Assembly (NCBI RefSeq): GCF_008704995.1
Contig: NZ_CP023747.1
Span: forward strand, 5,800,001-5,864,000
DNA length: 64,000 bases
Origin: Streptomyces nodosus
GTDB lineage: Bacteria > Actinomycetota > Actinomycetes > Streptomycetales > Streptomycetaceae
Direction of reading: 5' to 3'
Within the stretch, counting starts at the first letter, position 1; the number at the start of each line of letters is the position of its first letter. Shown in pieces: positions 34,258 through 42,324 of this stretch. The notes under the pieces were generated by a model. It searched no databases. It had not been told where the DNA came from and saw nothing but the letters and a program-made list of their open reading frames with translations. The position numbers and the translations under genes were made by a program.

Positions 34258-34869
34258 TCAGTGGGCGACCGCGGGCGGGGCGAGGGGGAGGATCTCCCGG
34301 TCGAAGAAGTCGTGGAAGTCGTCTCCCCGCTCATACAGGGCGTCGAAGCCGGCTGACGTCTCCCGGATCAGTGTCCGATCGGTGAAGCGATTGGCTCCCG
34401 CTGCGTTCCCGTCATCGTCGTAGAGCACCTCGTACATGGCGACGTCCCCGAGAATCACCACCTCGGGGACAGGGCGGTCCTTCTCGATGTCCGAGATCTC
34501 GCGGGCATCGAGCACCCTGATGTTGTCCCCCAACTCCACGCGCAGACGCAGGACGAAGAGCTCCCAGTGCACGTAGGGGGTCACCGGGAACTCCACCACG
34601 CGAAGGCGACGCTCCAGAATGCCTAACCGTGCGGCGTCGCGGAACTGCCGTGCATAGACGTCGCGTTTTTCCTGAGTGAGGGACAGGGCGCGGTCCCATT
34701 CTCCGGCAGCGAAGGCTTCCCAGCTGGCGAACCCGCGTTCTTTGAAGTTCTGTCCTCGTTCGAGTTTGTTCAGATGGTGAATTCCACTCTCGTAGACACG
34801 GCGGAAATGCGCGTGATATGTGGGGCGGTCCATGCGTTCGAAGGTTCCGCTCGGGAAGGAGTCAAACAT
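34258..34869 (-). CDS. DUF6879-type protein
   Basis: A 203-residue soluble protein, rich in aromatic and charged residues. RRLRVVEFPVTPYVHWELFVLRLRVELGDNIRVLD is the typical core, followed by VPEVVILGDVAMYEVLYDDDGNAAGA. Such proteins are often encoded next to XRE/DUF397 sets or NLR genes in Streptomyces; their role is not known. The start overlaps the upstream small gene by 8 nt. The gene may contribute to the module of the divergent NLR operon. Confidence 0.72.
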   Translation of the reverse strand: MFDSFPSGTFERMDRPTYHAHFRRVYESGIHHLNKLERGQNFKERGFASWEAFAAGEWDRALSLTQEKRDVYARQFRDAARLGILERRLRVVEFPVTPYVHWELFVLRLRVELGDNIRVLDAREISDIEKDRPVPEVVILGDVAMYEVLYDDDGNAAGANRFTDRTLIRETSAGFDALYERGDDFHDFFDREILPLAPPAVAH

Positions 34870-35131
34870 TCGGGATATCCGGTTTCGCTGCGATGAGCAT
34901 GTTCCTCGGGATGACCACGATTCGTTCGTCCGCTCCGACGGATACTCCGACGGGCAGCTTTCCGCCCAGAGGTTGTGTGAGGTCACGCCCGATGATGGCA
35001 ATGTCCCCGTTCTCGAGTTCCCAGATGTCGGGACAGTCGGGGTTGTCGGTCGTGTGCCCTAAATCCTGAGCTGATTTCCCTAGGCGCCGCTTGAATGTCG
35101 TGGTCGGGTCGGCTTCCCATGGCCTACTCAT
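34862..35131 (-). CDS. Small hypothetical protein upstream of the DUF6879 gene
   Basis: An 89-residue protein (MSRPWEADPTTTFKRRLGKS...). CPDIWELENGDIAIIGRDLT and LPVGVSVGADERIVVIPRNMLIAAK suggest a small beta-rich fold. ATG 35131 is 9 nt after GAGGGGGA; ATG 35137 is also possible but too close to that site. It overlaps the DUF6879 start by 8 nt, so they are coupled. The pair diverges from the NLR operon. Confidence 0.7.
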   Translation of the reverse strand: MSRPWEADPTTTFKRRLGKSAQDLGHTTDNPDCPDIWELENGDIAIIGRDLTQPLGGKLPVGVSVGADERIVVIPRNMLIAAKPDIPNV

Positions 35132-35137
35132 GGTCAT

Positions 35138-35364
35138 TTCCCCCTCAGTCGGGTCGGAATCTCGCTACTTTAACATTGGGTATGTCGGCTCGGGTGTGTG
35201 AAAAATGGACACGCTGAAGATGGTGGGGCCTTTCCCTTGTTGTCCCGTGCGGCTCAAGAGTGCCATGATGAGAGGTCGCGAAGCGGCACAGTATCAAAAT
35301 GCGGCAGACGCGGGTCATTCGGTATACAATACAAAAATTTGAATATTTTGGGCAGGGGGGAACT
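35138..35364. promoter_or_regulatory. AT-rich divergent promoter region of the NLR operon
   Basis: A 227-bp gene-free region between the DUF6879 pair and the NLR operon. The half nearer the NLR operon (35290-35355) is far more AT-rich than the rest of the window, with TATACAATACAAAAATTTG and TATTTTG runs. This suggests acquired DNA or an easily melted promoter. TATACAAT at 35321-35328 is a plausible -10 box for the NLR operon, about 40 nt before its GTG. Confidence 0.5.
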
Positions 35365-35775
35365 GTGGACCCGGAGACGGCATTACTCGCGCAGAGCGCG
35401 GGAGTCACACTGGTCACTTTGATGACGACCGACGCCTGGAACCGCACTCGGGAGGGCGTCACACGACTGTGGCAGCGAACGCAGCCACACAGAGCCGAGG
35501 CCGTCGCCGCCCAACTGACGGCCACTCGCGAAGACGCCCTGGCGGCCGGTGAGACCGGGGACCAGGAGACCCTCGGGGAACTGCATGCGGAGTGGCAGGC
35601 GCGGCTGAGACGGCTGCTCGCCGCCCGGCCCGGCGCCGCAGCGGAACTGCGTGGACTGCTCGACGAGCTCGACCCGGGCGGTGCGAGCAGATCCGCGATC
35701 ACCCAGCACGCCAGTGCGTCGGGCAACGCCCGTATCTATCAAGCCGGGCGAGACCAGCACAACACGCAGCGATGA
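35365..35775 (+). CDS. Bell-like small effector with C-terminal amyloid-type motif
   Basis: A 136-residue protein. Residues 5-105 are almost entirely helical: a hydrophobic N-terminal helix (ALLAQSAGVTLVTLM) followed by TDAWNRTREGVTRLWQR and EWQARLRRLLAARPGAAAELRGLLDEL. This is the pattern I associate with bacterial Bell domains, proposed relatives of fungal HeLo/HELL pore-forming domains. Residues 119-133 end in SGNARIYQAGRDQHN, a YQAGRDQ motif resembling the NLR-associated amyloid signalling motifs of Streptomyces. A related motif opens the next protein. GTG 35365 follows GGGGGGAACT. The stop overlaps the NLR start (ATGA). Confidence 0.72.
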   Translation: MDPETALLAQSAGVTLVTLMTTDAWNRTREGVTRLWQRTQPHRAEAVAAQLTATREDALAAGETGDQETLGELHAEWQARLRRLLAARPGAAAELRGLLDELDPGGASRSAITQHASASGNARIYQAGRDQHNTQR

Positions 35776-37931
35776 CAGGCGAGATGGACGGCCACGCCGA
35801 GGGCCGTGGCCGTGTCTACCAGGCGTCGGGCGACCAGCACATCAGCGAGCACCACCACTACGGCGAACACGGCGATGGAGCGGTCGCGCCTCCAGGCCCC
35901 GACTCGGTCCGCCGTCCGGCGGTCGGCCGCCCTCCAGTCGTGCTGCGCGATCGCGCCGAGGTGTTGGAACGGCTGCTGGCGAGTGTGCGGACAGGGCAGA
36001 CCGGTGAGGTCTACGTGCTGTACGGCATGGGTGGCTGCGGCAAGACCGCGGTCGCCTACACACTCTTTCAGCTGGCCACCGGCGAATGCGGCCGGGTCGG
36101 GCTGTGGGTCAACGCCGCCGACCGTGCGAGCCTGCGTGCGGGCATGCTCGCCGTGGCCGCCGACCGGGGCGCCGGTGACGGGGAGCTGCTGGCCGCCAGG
36201 AACGGACTCCGTCCTGCCGCCGATCTGGTCTGGCAGTATCTCGACCGCTCCGCCGAGCCCTGGCTGCTGGTGCTCGACAACACCGACCACCCCGAGATCC
36301 TCCGGGACGGCAGCTGGCTGCGCACCAGTCCTATGGGCACGGTCGTGGTGACCACGCGCCGTCCGGCCGCCCGCTGGTGGCCGGGGGCGGAACTGCAGCA
36401 TATCGGCGTACTGCCGCGTGAGGATGCCGCACGGGTGCTGCAGGATCTCGCCCCGCACAGTGGCACGCAGCAGGAGGCGGCTCGGATCGCGGACCGGCTC
36501 GGTCGGCTGCCGCTCGCCCTCACACTGGCGGGCGGCTTCCTGTCCCAGCAAGTGCTCGACCCCTGGACGATGGAGACCTACGGGCGCCGTCTGGAGGAAG
36601 GAGGCGGAGTCGACCTCATCGACCAGGGAGCCGATGCCCTGTCGGAGGAGGACCCCCGGCACCTGGTGGGTCTGACGTGGCAACTGACACTCGACGCCTT
36701 CGAGGCCCGCGGCCTGCCCGAAGCGACCGCGCTGCTGAGGCTCCTGTCGCGGTTCGCCCCCGAGCCACTGCCGCTGTCCCTTCTCAGCCATGCCGAGATC
36801 AGCGGTGTCCTGCCGCGCGCCCGCTGCGAAACGGCCCTGAGAGCACTGCTGGACCAGTCGCTCACCGAACTGCTCGACGTCGGTGAGCGGTGCGTGACGA
36901 GCCACGCGGTGCTGCTCGACAGCGTCGTCGCGGCGACCCCTGCGAACGTGGTGCCGATGCTCCACGCCACAGCGGTCCGACTGCTCGACGCTGCCGTGCC
37001 CGAGGTACCCGACGCCGGTCCGTACGATCCGCTGCTTCGGCTGCTGGTGCCGCACGGTCTCGCCCTGCTGCGGCGCGCCGAGGACCCGTCGACATCGGCC
37101 GACGCACTGGCCGCGGTGACCAGGCTGTCCACCGCCCTGCACCGCACGGGGGACTACGTGTCCGCCTGGGAGACCGCCCGAGCCGCCGCAGACCTCGGTG
37201 AACAGCGACTCGGCGCCGAGCACCGGCTCGTCCTGGCCGCCGGCTCCAGGGCCGGCCGGGCACTCTTCCGGCTGGGCGAATACGTCGAGGCCGAACTCCT
37301 CCTCAGACGCCTTCACACGACTCAGGAGCGACTGTTCGGGGCTGACGACCCGGACACCCTGGACAGCCGTCACGGCCTTCAGCTGGTGCTCGGCAACGTC
37401 GGAGAACGCGATGAGGCCGTCTCGCTCCTCCGCTCCACGGTTGTCGGCAGGCGAAGGGCGCTGGGTCCTGCCCACCCGCTGACATTGCGCTCCCGTTCCA
37501 GTCTGCTGGTCCTGCTGTCCGCGTCCGAGAGCGTCGTCGAAGAAGACGGCGCCCTGCTCTCCCTGCCCACGGAATGCGTACGTTTCCTCGGTCCCGACCA
37601 CACGGTGACCCTGGGCGCCCATCACAACCACGCCTGGGCGCTGTATCTGCTGGGCCGCTTCGACGAGGCCGAACAGGAGATCCGGCGGGTCACCGAGGCG
37701 TACCGGCGGCGCTTCGGCCCCGACCACCCGATCGCGCTCTCGGCGCAGCAGCTCTTGTCCCGGATCCGGGCCGCACGGGGCGACTTGGTGGCGGCCGGCG
37801 ACATCATGGCGGATGTCGTGGCCCGGCGGGAACGCGGCCTGGGAGCCGATCACCCGTTCACAGTCGCGGGCCGGCGACTCCTCGGCGAGTTCACAACCGG
37901 GCTGGGGCGTCCGCCGGAGGCGCGCGGGTGA
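35772..37931 (+). CDS. NLR-like NB-ARC ATPase with N-terminal amyloid-type motif and TPR repeats
   Basis: A 719-residue STAND ATPase. Residues 14-24 (RVYQASGDQHI) mirror the tail motif of the preceding protein. The NB-ARC core runs from about 55 to 400: Walker A GMGGCGKT (85-92), Walker B WLLVLDNTD (164-172), sensor VVTTRRP, and the GRLPLALTLAGG segment. A winged-helix/arm region with TSHAVLLDS follows. From about 480 to the end are tetratricopeptide repeats (for example RAGRALFRLGEYVEAELLLRRL, HNHAWALYLLGRFDEAEQEI), the likely ligand sensor. The inferred job is to sense a trigger, oligomerise and nucleate the Bell-like partner through the shared motif. Confidence 0.85.
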   Translation: MTGEMDGHAEGRGRVYQASGDQHISEHHHYGEHGDGAVAPPGPDSVRRPAVGRPPVVLRDRAEVLERLLASVRTGQTGEVYVLYGMGGCGKTAVAYTLFQLATGECGRVGLWVNAADRASLRAGMLAVAADRGAGDGELLAARNGLRPAADLVWQYLDRSAEPWLLVLDNTDHPEILRDGSWLRTSPMGTVVVTTRRPAARWWPGAELQHIGVLPREDAARVLQDLAPHSGTQQEAARIADRLGRLPLALTLAGGFLSQQVLDPWTMETYGRRLEEGGGVDLIDQGADALSEEDPRHLVGLTWQLTLDAFEARGLPEATALLRLLSRFAPEPLPLSLLSHAEISGVLPRARCETALRALLDQSLTELLDVGERCVTSHAVLLDSVVAATPANVVPMLHATAVRLLDAAVPEVPDAGPYDPLLRLLVPHGLALLRRAEDPSTSADALAAVTRLSTALHRTGDYVSAWETARAAADLGEQRLGAEHRLVLAAGSRAGRALFRLGEYVEAELLLRRLHTTQERLFGADDPDTLDSRHGLQLVLGNVGERDEAVSLLRSTVVGRRRALGPAHPLTLRSRSSLLVLLSASESVVEEDGALLSLPTECVRFLGPDHTVTLGAHHNHAWALYLLGRFDEAEQEIRRVTEAYRRRFGPDHPIALSAQQLLSRIRAARGDLVAAGDIMADVVARRERGLGADHPFTVAGRRLLGEFTTGLGRPPEARG

Positions 37932-37990
37932 ACGTCCCGGAGCCCAGGGGCGTCCGGACGGAGTGCCGCCACCGGGCCCTTGCACTCAGT

Positions 37991-38027
37991 CATGTCCATC
38001 ACCGCCTCTTCCGCTCAACGCCCTCCG
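37991..38027 (-). other. Relic of an XRE-cassette 5' end
   Basis: The sequence CATGTCCATC-ACCGCCTCTT...CAACGCCCTCCG closely resembles the start-codon and ribosome-binding-site region of the second XRE gene (34043-34081). It also resembles the first (30788-30826), but no regulator gene follows it. It marks a third, deleted copy near the right end of the island. Confidence 0.55.
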
Positions 38028-38061
38028 TTTGAAGACTGACCCCGCCCTCGCCCCCGTCCCG

Positions 38062-38907
38062 TCAGAGGGCTACCGCCGTCCCCGAGACCGCGATGCCGGT
38101 GGCCGGGTTTGCCGGGACCGTGACCGTGATGGTGCTGGGGCGGCCCATGTCGTGGCCCTGGTGGATGGTCAGGGTGGTGGGGGCGGGGACCAGGTGCAGT
38201 TCGCGGAGGTAGCCGCCGAAGGCTGCGGCCGCGGCGCCGGTGGCGGGGTCCTCGGTGACGCCGCCGGGCGGGAAGGGGTTGCGGGAGTGGTAGACCGTCG
38301 GTGACTCGCGGTGGACGAGGTCGACGGTGGTCCAGCCCTCGCGGTCCATCAGGGAGGCCAGGGCGGGGAAGTCGTAGTCCAGGTCGGCGAGGCGGGCGCG
38401 GTCGGGTGTGGCGATGACGGGGTGCCAGGCGCCGGCGTAGGCGACGCGCGGGGGCAGTGCCGGGTCCAGGTCGTCGGCCGACCAGCGCAGGGCGGTGAGG
38501 AGTTCGGCCAGGACGGGGGCGGTGAGGGGCGCGGTGCGCGGGGCGACGCTCACCAGGGTGGCGGTGACCGGGCCGTCCTCCGGGGAGCGGGTGGTGACCG
38601 TGACGGGGCCCGCTCCGGTGCGCAGCCGCAAGGTTCCGGGGCCATGGCGCTCGGCGTGGGCCACCGCCGTGGCGATGGTGGCGTGACCGCAGAACGGCAC
38701 CTCGGCGAGCGGACTGAAGTAGCGGACGCCGAACTCGTCGCCGTCCCCGTGCTCGGGCGGTGTCAGGAACGCCGTCTCCGAGTAGCCGAGGGACGCCGCC
38801 GTCGCCAGCATGGTGGCGTCGTCCGCGCCGGTGGCGTCGAGCACCACTCCGGCGGGGTTGCCGCCGGCCGGGTCGGCGGTGAACGCCGTGTAGCGAAGTA
38901 CCTGCAT
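38062..38907 (-). CDS. PhzF family phenazine-biosynthesis-like isomerase
   Basis: A 281-residue member of the PhzF/DapF-fold family. The catalytic Glu lies in LGYSETAFLTPP. YFSPLAEVPFCGHATIATA and EDPATGAAAAAFGGYL are the conserved substrate-binding segments of the two half-domains. No phenazine genes are present, so it is a stand-alone isomerase of unknown substrate. Its last 42 bp are duplicated at 32187-32228, which suggests that its 3' end served as an integration site and was regenerated. Confidence 0.9.
   Translation of the reverse strand: MQVLRYTAFTADPAGGNPAGVVLDATGADDATMLATAASLGYSETAFLTPPEHGDGDEFGVRYFSPLAEVPFCGHATIATAVAHAERHGPGTLRLRTGAGPVTVTTRSPEDGPVTATLVSVAPRTAPLTAPVLAELLTALRWSADDLDPALPPRVAYAGAWHPVIATPDRARLADLDYDFPALASLMDREGWTTVDLVHRESPTVYHSRNPFPPGGVTEDPATGAAAAAFGGYLRELHLVPAPTTLTIHQGHDMGRPSTITVTVPANPATGIAVSGTAVAL
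38065..38106. repeat. 42-bp phzF 3'-end sequence (direct repeat B)
   Basis: The chromosomal copy, inside the intact phzF-family gene just before its stop codon. Exact match in direct orientation to 32187-32228, 5878 bp away. Confidence 0.85.
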
Positions 38908-39098
38908 CGGACGACCGTAACCAGCACCCGGCCTTCACAGCAGCACCGTTGTGTAAAGTCCTTGTTTCTTGTCCGTGGCCGGGGCAGGTCTGCGCCCGGG
39001 CCGCGCGAAGGTGGAGGTTTAGACTTTCACCCCTACGGCCCGTGCGAAAACGGCCGGGATCGGGCCGCTCCTGCCACACCCGAAGGGTCTTCGGCACC

Positions 39099-40229
39099 TT
39101 GATACGGATAGATTCAGTCACCAAGCGGTACCCGGACGGCACGGTGGCGGTAGACCGGCTGTCCTTGGAGATACCGGACCGCTCGATCACGGTCCTGGTG
39201 GGCCCCTCGGGCTGCGGCAAGACGACCACCCTCCGCATGATCAACCGGATGGTCGAACCCAGCGAGGGCACCATCAGCCTGGACGGCGTCGACATCGGCA
39301 GGCAGCCGGTGAACTCCCTGCGGCGGTCCATGGGTTACGTCATCCAGAACGCCGGTCTCTTCCCGCATCGCACCATCGTCGACAACATCGCCACCGTGCC
39401 CCGGCTGCTCGGCTGGACCAAGCAGAAGGCCCGGGAGCGGGCGAGGGAGCTGATGGAACGGGTGGGCCTCGACGCCGCGCTCGCCCGGCGCTACCCCTAT
39501 CAGCTCTCGGGCGGACAGCAGCAGCGGGTCGGGGTCGCCCGGGCGCTGGCCGCGGATCCGCCGGTGCTGCTGATGGACGAGCCGTTCTCCGCCGTCGACC
39601 CGGTCGTCCGCAAGGGCCTCCAGGAGGAGCTGCTCCGGATCCAGGAGGAACTGGGCAAGACCATCGTGTTCGTCACCCATGACATCGACGAGGCGATCCG
39701 GCTCGGCACCATGGTCGCGGTGATGCGGACCGGTGGCAGGCTCGCCCAGTTCGCGCCGCCCGCCGAGCTGCTGTCGTCCCCCGCCGACGCGTTCGTGGAG
39801 GACTTCCTCGGCGCGGACCGGGGCATCCGGCGGCTGTCGTTCTTCCCTTCCGGGGCCCTCCCGCTGGAGAAGACCCCGATCGTCGCCCTCGACGCCTCCG
39901 CCGAGCAGATCGCCTCCCGGAGCTCGACCGACGCGCCGTATCTGCTGGTCACCGCGGTCGACGGCAAACCGCTCGGCTGGAGCGAGCCCGGGGACCTGAT
40001 CGCCGGGGACATCGAGCCGGAGCGGTTGCTGCCGTACGGGCGGCCGTTCGAGTACGGCAAGGACTCGCTGCGTGCCGCGCTCGACTGCGCGGTGCTGTCG
40101 CCCACCGGCTGGGCGGTCGCCGTGGACGGCGCCGGCCGGGTGGTGGGGGTGGTGTCGCAGCAGACGATCGGAGAGGCGATCCGCAGCGCCCACGCGGCCG
40201 GCCGGGCGGACGAGAAGGTCGCCGGATGA
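39099..40229 (+). CDS. Glycine betaine/choline-type ABC transporter ATP-binding protein
   Basis: A 376-residue ATPase subunit of an OpuC/ProV-type osmoprotectant importer. Walker A GPSGCGKTTT, the Q-loop YVIQNAGLFPH, the signature LSGGQQQRVGVARAL, Walker B VLLMDEPFSAVD and the H-loop VFVTHDIDEA are all intact. The C-terminal 120 residues are a diverged CBS-like region that in OpuA senses ionic strength. The start is taken as TTG 39099, giving the usual MIRIDSVTKRYPDGT; an in-frame ATG at 38949 would add an atypical leader. It overlaps the next gene by 4 nt (ATGA). Confidence 0.88.
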   Translation: MIRIDSVTKRYPDGTVAVDRLSLEIPDRSITVLVGPSGCGKTTTLRMINRMVEPSEGTISLDGVDIGRQPVNSLRRSMGYVIQNAGLFPHRTIVDNIATVPRLLGWTKQKARERARELMERVGLDAALARRYPYQLSGGQQQRVGVARALAADPPVLLMDEPFSAVDPVVRKGLQEELLRIQEELGKTIVFVTHDIDEAIRLGTMVAVMRTGGRLAQFAPPAELLSSPADAFVEDFLGADRGIRRLSFFPSGALPLEKTPIVALDASAEQIASRSSTDAPYLLVTAVDGKPLGWSEPGDLIAGDIEPERLLPYGRPFEYGKDSLRAALDCAVLSPTGWAVAVDGAGRVVGVVSQQTIGEAIRSAHAAGRADEKVAG

Positions 40230-40942
40230 ACGGGTTCTTCGACATCCCGAGCGACCTCCAGCACAGCTACATCGGTCTGATCGGACTGCATGTGCGCGAG
40301 GCCCTGCTGCCTGTGCTGGCCGGGCTGCTGCTGTCGCTGCCGATCGCCCAGGTGTGTGTGCGGTTCCGCTGGCTGTACCCGCCGGTGCTGTGGGCGACGA
40401 CCGTGCTCTACGCGATCCCGTCGCTGGCGTTCTTCGTCGTGCTGATCGACTACACCGGACTGCACGAGATCACCGTCATGATCCCGCTGACCGTCTACAG
40501 CCTGGTCGTGCTGGTCCCGGCGATCGTGGACGGCGTCCGCTCGGTGCCGCAGGAGACCCTCGCCGCCGCGTCGGCCATGGGCTTCGGGCCGGTACGCCGG
40601 TATGCGACGGTGCAGTTGCCCATCGCGGCTCCCGCCATCATCGCCGGACTGAGGGTGGCGGCCGTGTCCAGCATCAGCCTGGTCAGCGTCGGCATGCTGA
40701 TCGGCAATCAGGGCGCGCTCGGCAACCTGCTCCAGGACGCGAACCTCTACCATCGGCCGCGGCTCGCGGTGCTCTCCGTGGTCACCTCGGCCGTGCTGGC
40801 CGTCCTGGTGGACGCCCTGCTGGTGCTCGCCCGCAGACTTCTGACCCCGTGGATGCCGGGCGGCACGGGCGGCAGGCGCCCCGTCGAAGCCGACGCCCGG
40901 CCCACGTCGGCCGCACTCTCCCTGGAGGACACGTCCCGGTGA
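40226..40942 (+). CDS. Osmoprotectant ABC transporter permease 1
   Basis: A 238-residue membrane subunit with about five or six hydrophobic helices. The ATPase-coupling EAA loop is visible as QETLAAASAMGFGPVRRYATVQLPIAAPAIIAG. The fold matches OpuCB/OpuCD-type permeases. Its start and stop both overlap neighbouring permease/ATPase genes by 4 nt, so the three genes form one tightly coupled operon. Confidence 0.9.
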   Translation: MNGFFDIPSDLQHSYIGLIGLHVREALLPVLAGLLLSLPIAQVCVRFRWLYPPVLWATTVLYAIPSLAFFVVLIDYTGLHEITVMIPLTVYSLVVLVPAIVDGVRSVPQETLAAASAMGFGPVRRYATVQLPIAAPAIIAGLRVAAVSSISLVSVGMLIGNQGALGNLLQDANLYHRPRLAVLSVVTSAVLAVLVDALLVLARRLLTPWMPGGTGGRRPVEADARPTSAALSLEDTSR

Positions 40943-41607
40943 ACGTCTTCCACTTCGGCAGCCTCTTCTTCGGCGACCACGCCCACTGGCACGGCTACGA
41001 CGGCATCCCCACCCGGCTCACCGAGCACATCCTGTACTCCCTGATGGCGCTCGCCATCGCGGCCGCCATCGGACTGCCGGTGGGGCTGGTGACCGGCCAC
41101 ACCGGGCGCGGCGGCAACGCCCTCGCCCTCATCGCCACCGCCGCCCGTGCGCTGCCCAGCTTCGGCCTGCTGGTGCTGATGTTCGTCCTCCTCGGCCTGG
41201 GTCTGACCCCCGTGATGATTCCACTGGTGGTGCTCGCCGTCCCGCCGATCCTGGTGACCACCTATGAGGCGGTGCGCTCCGTGGACCCGTCACCGGTGGA
41301 CGCCGCCCGGGGCATGGGCATGACCGAGCCGCGGATCCTTCTTCAGGTCGAGGTGCCGGTCGCGCTGCCGTTGATCCTGGGCGGTCTGCGCTCGGCGGCC
41401 ATCCAGATCGTCTCGACCGCCACCATCGCGGCGTACGTCAGCTTCGGCGGGCTCGGCCGCTACATCGTGGACGGCCTCTACCAGCACGACTACTCCAAGG
41501 TCGTGGGCGGTGCCACGCTGGTGGCGCTGCTCGCCCTGGTGACCCTCGCGGTGTTCTGGGCCCTCACGCGCCTCGCGGTGTCGGCGGGGGTGCGCAGAAG
41601 CGCCTGA
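40939..41607 (+). CDS. Osmoprotectant ABC transporter permease 2
   Basis: A 222-residue second permease, starting GTG 40939 on the stop of permease 1. The EAA loop is VDAARGMGMTEPRILLQVEVPVALPLILGGLRSAA. The C-terminal IIAAYVS-like segment and FGGLGRYIVDGL are typical of OpuC permeases. No binding-protein gene follows here; the matching lipoprotein is encoded 4.9 kb away at 46485. Confidence 0.9.
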   Translation: MNVFHFGSLFFGDHAHWHGYDGIPTRLTEHILYSLMALAIAAAIGLPVGLVTGHTGRGGNALALIATAARALPSFGLLVLMFVLLGLGLTPVMIPLVVLAVPPILVTTYEAVRSVDPSPVDAARGMGMTEPRILLQVEVPVALPLILGGLRSAAIQIVSTATIAAYVSFGGLGRYIVDGLYQHDYSKVVGGATLVALLALVTLAVFWALTRLAVSAGVRRSA

Positions 41608-41636
41608 CGGCACGGGCAGGGACGGCATGGACAAAA

Positions 41637-41670
41637 GGGGCCCGGGGGCCGGTATCGGCTCCCGGGCCCC
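41637..41670. terminator. Terminator between the ABC operon and the conservon
   Basis: A 15-bp stem with one mismatch (41637-41651 with 41656-41670, 4-nt loop) between convergent transcripts. AAAA precedes it, giving a U-run for the minus strand. Confidence 0.85.
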
Positions 41671-41685
41671 TCTCGTACGCCGGTG

Positions 41686-42324
41686 TCACCCCTCCGTACG
41701 GGCCAGCGCCTGCTCCAGCACCACGAGCAGCGCGTCGCGGACCGAGCCGCGCTCCCGGGCGTCGAAGACGATGACCGGGACGTGCTCGGAGACGTCCAGT
41801 GCCCAGCGGACCTGGTCCACGTCGTACTCCACCTTGCCGTCGAAGGCGTTGAGGGCGACCGCGAACGGGATCTGCCGGTGCTCGAAGTAGTCCACGGCCG
41901 CATAGCAGTCGTCGAGGCGGCGGGTGTCGACGATGACCAGCCCGCCGACCGCGCCCTCCACGATGTCGTCCCACATGAAGCCGAACCGGTCCTGGCCCGG
42001 TGTGCCGAACAGATACAGCTTCAGGGTCGGGTCGACGGTGATACAGCCGAAGTCCAACGCGACCGTGGTCGTCGTCTTGCGCGGGGTGTGCGTGAGATCG
42101 TCCACGCCCGCCGCGACCTCGGTGATGGCCGCCTCGGTGGTCAGCGGCTCGATCTCGGAGATCGAGCCGACGGCGGTGGTCTTGCCCACCCCGAAGCCGC
42201 CCGCGATCACCATCTTCACCGGCAGCGGTGGTCGTACGACGGTCTCCGCGCCCGCGAGGGGGATGTCCCCGGTGCGGCCGGCGCCGAGGGAGCGGGGGAG
42301 GGTGGCCTGTTCGGACGGTGTCAC
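41686..42324 (-). CDS. cvnD: Conservon GTPase-like protein CvnD
   Basis: A 212-residue small GTP-binding protein. The P-loop is MVIAGGFGVGKTTAVGSISEIEPL, switch regions follow in TEVAAGVDDLTHTPRKTTTTVALDFG, and G3 is LYLFGTPGQDRFGFMWDD. The base-specificity region is VALNAFDG rather than NKxD, as is usual in conservon GTPases. Conservons act as membrane-associated signalling complexes that resemble eukaryotic G-protein systems. The GTG start overlaps the cvnC stop by 4 nt. There is no cvnE cytochrome P450 downstream. Confidence 0.92.
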   Translation of the reverse strand: MTPSEQATLPRSLGAGRTGDIPLAGAETVVRPPLPVKMVIAGGFGVGKTTAVGSISEIEPLTTEAAITEVAAGVDDLTHTPRKTTTTVALDFGCITVDPTLKLYLFGTPGQDRFGFMWDDIVEGAVGGLVIVDTRRLDDCYAAVDYFEHRQIPFAVALNAFDGKVEYDVDQVRWALDVSEHVPVIVFDARERGSVRDALLVVLEQALARTEG

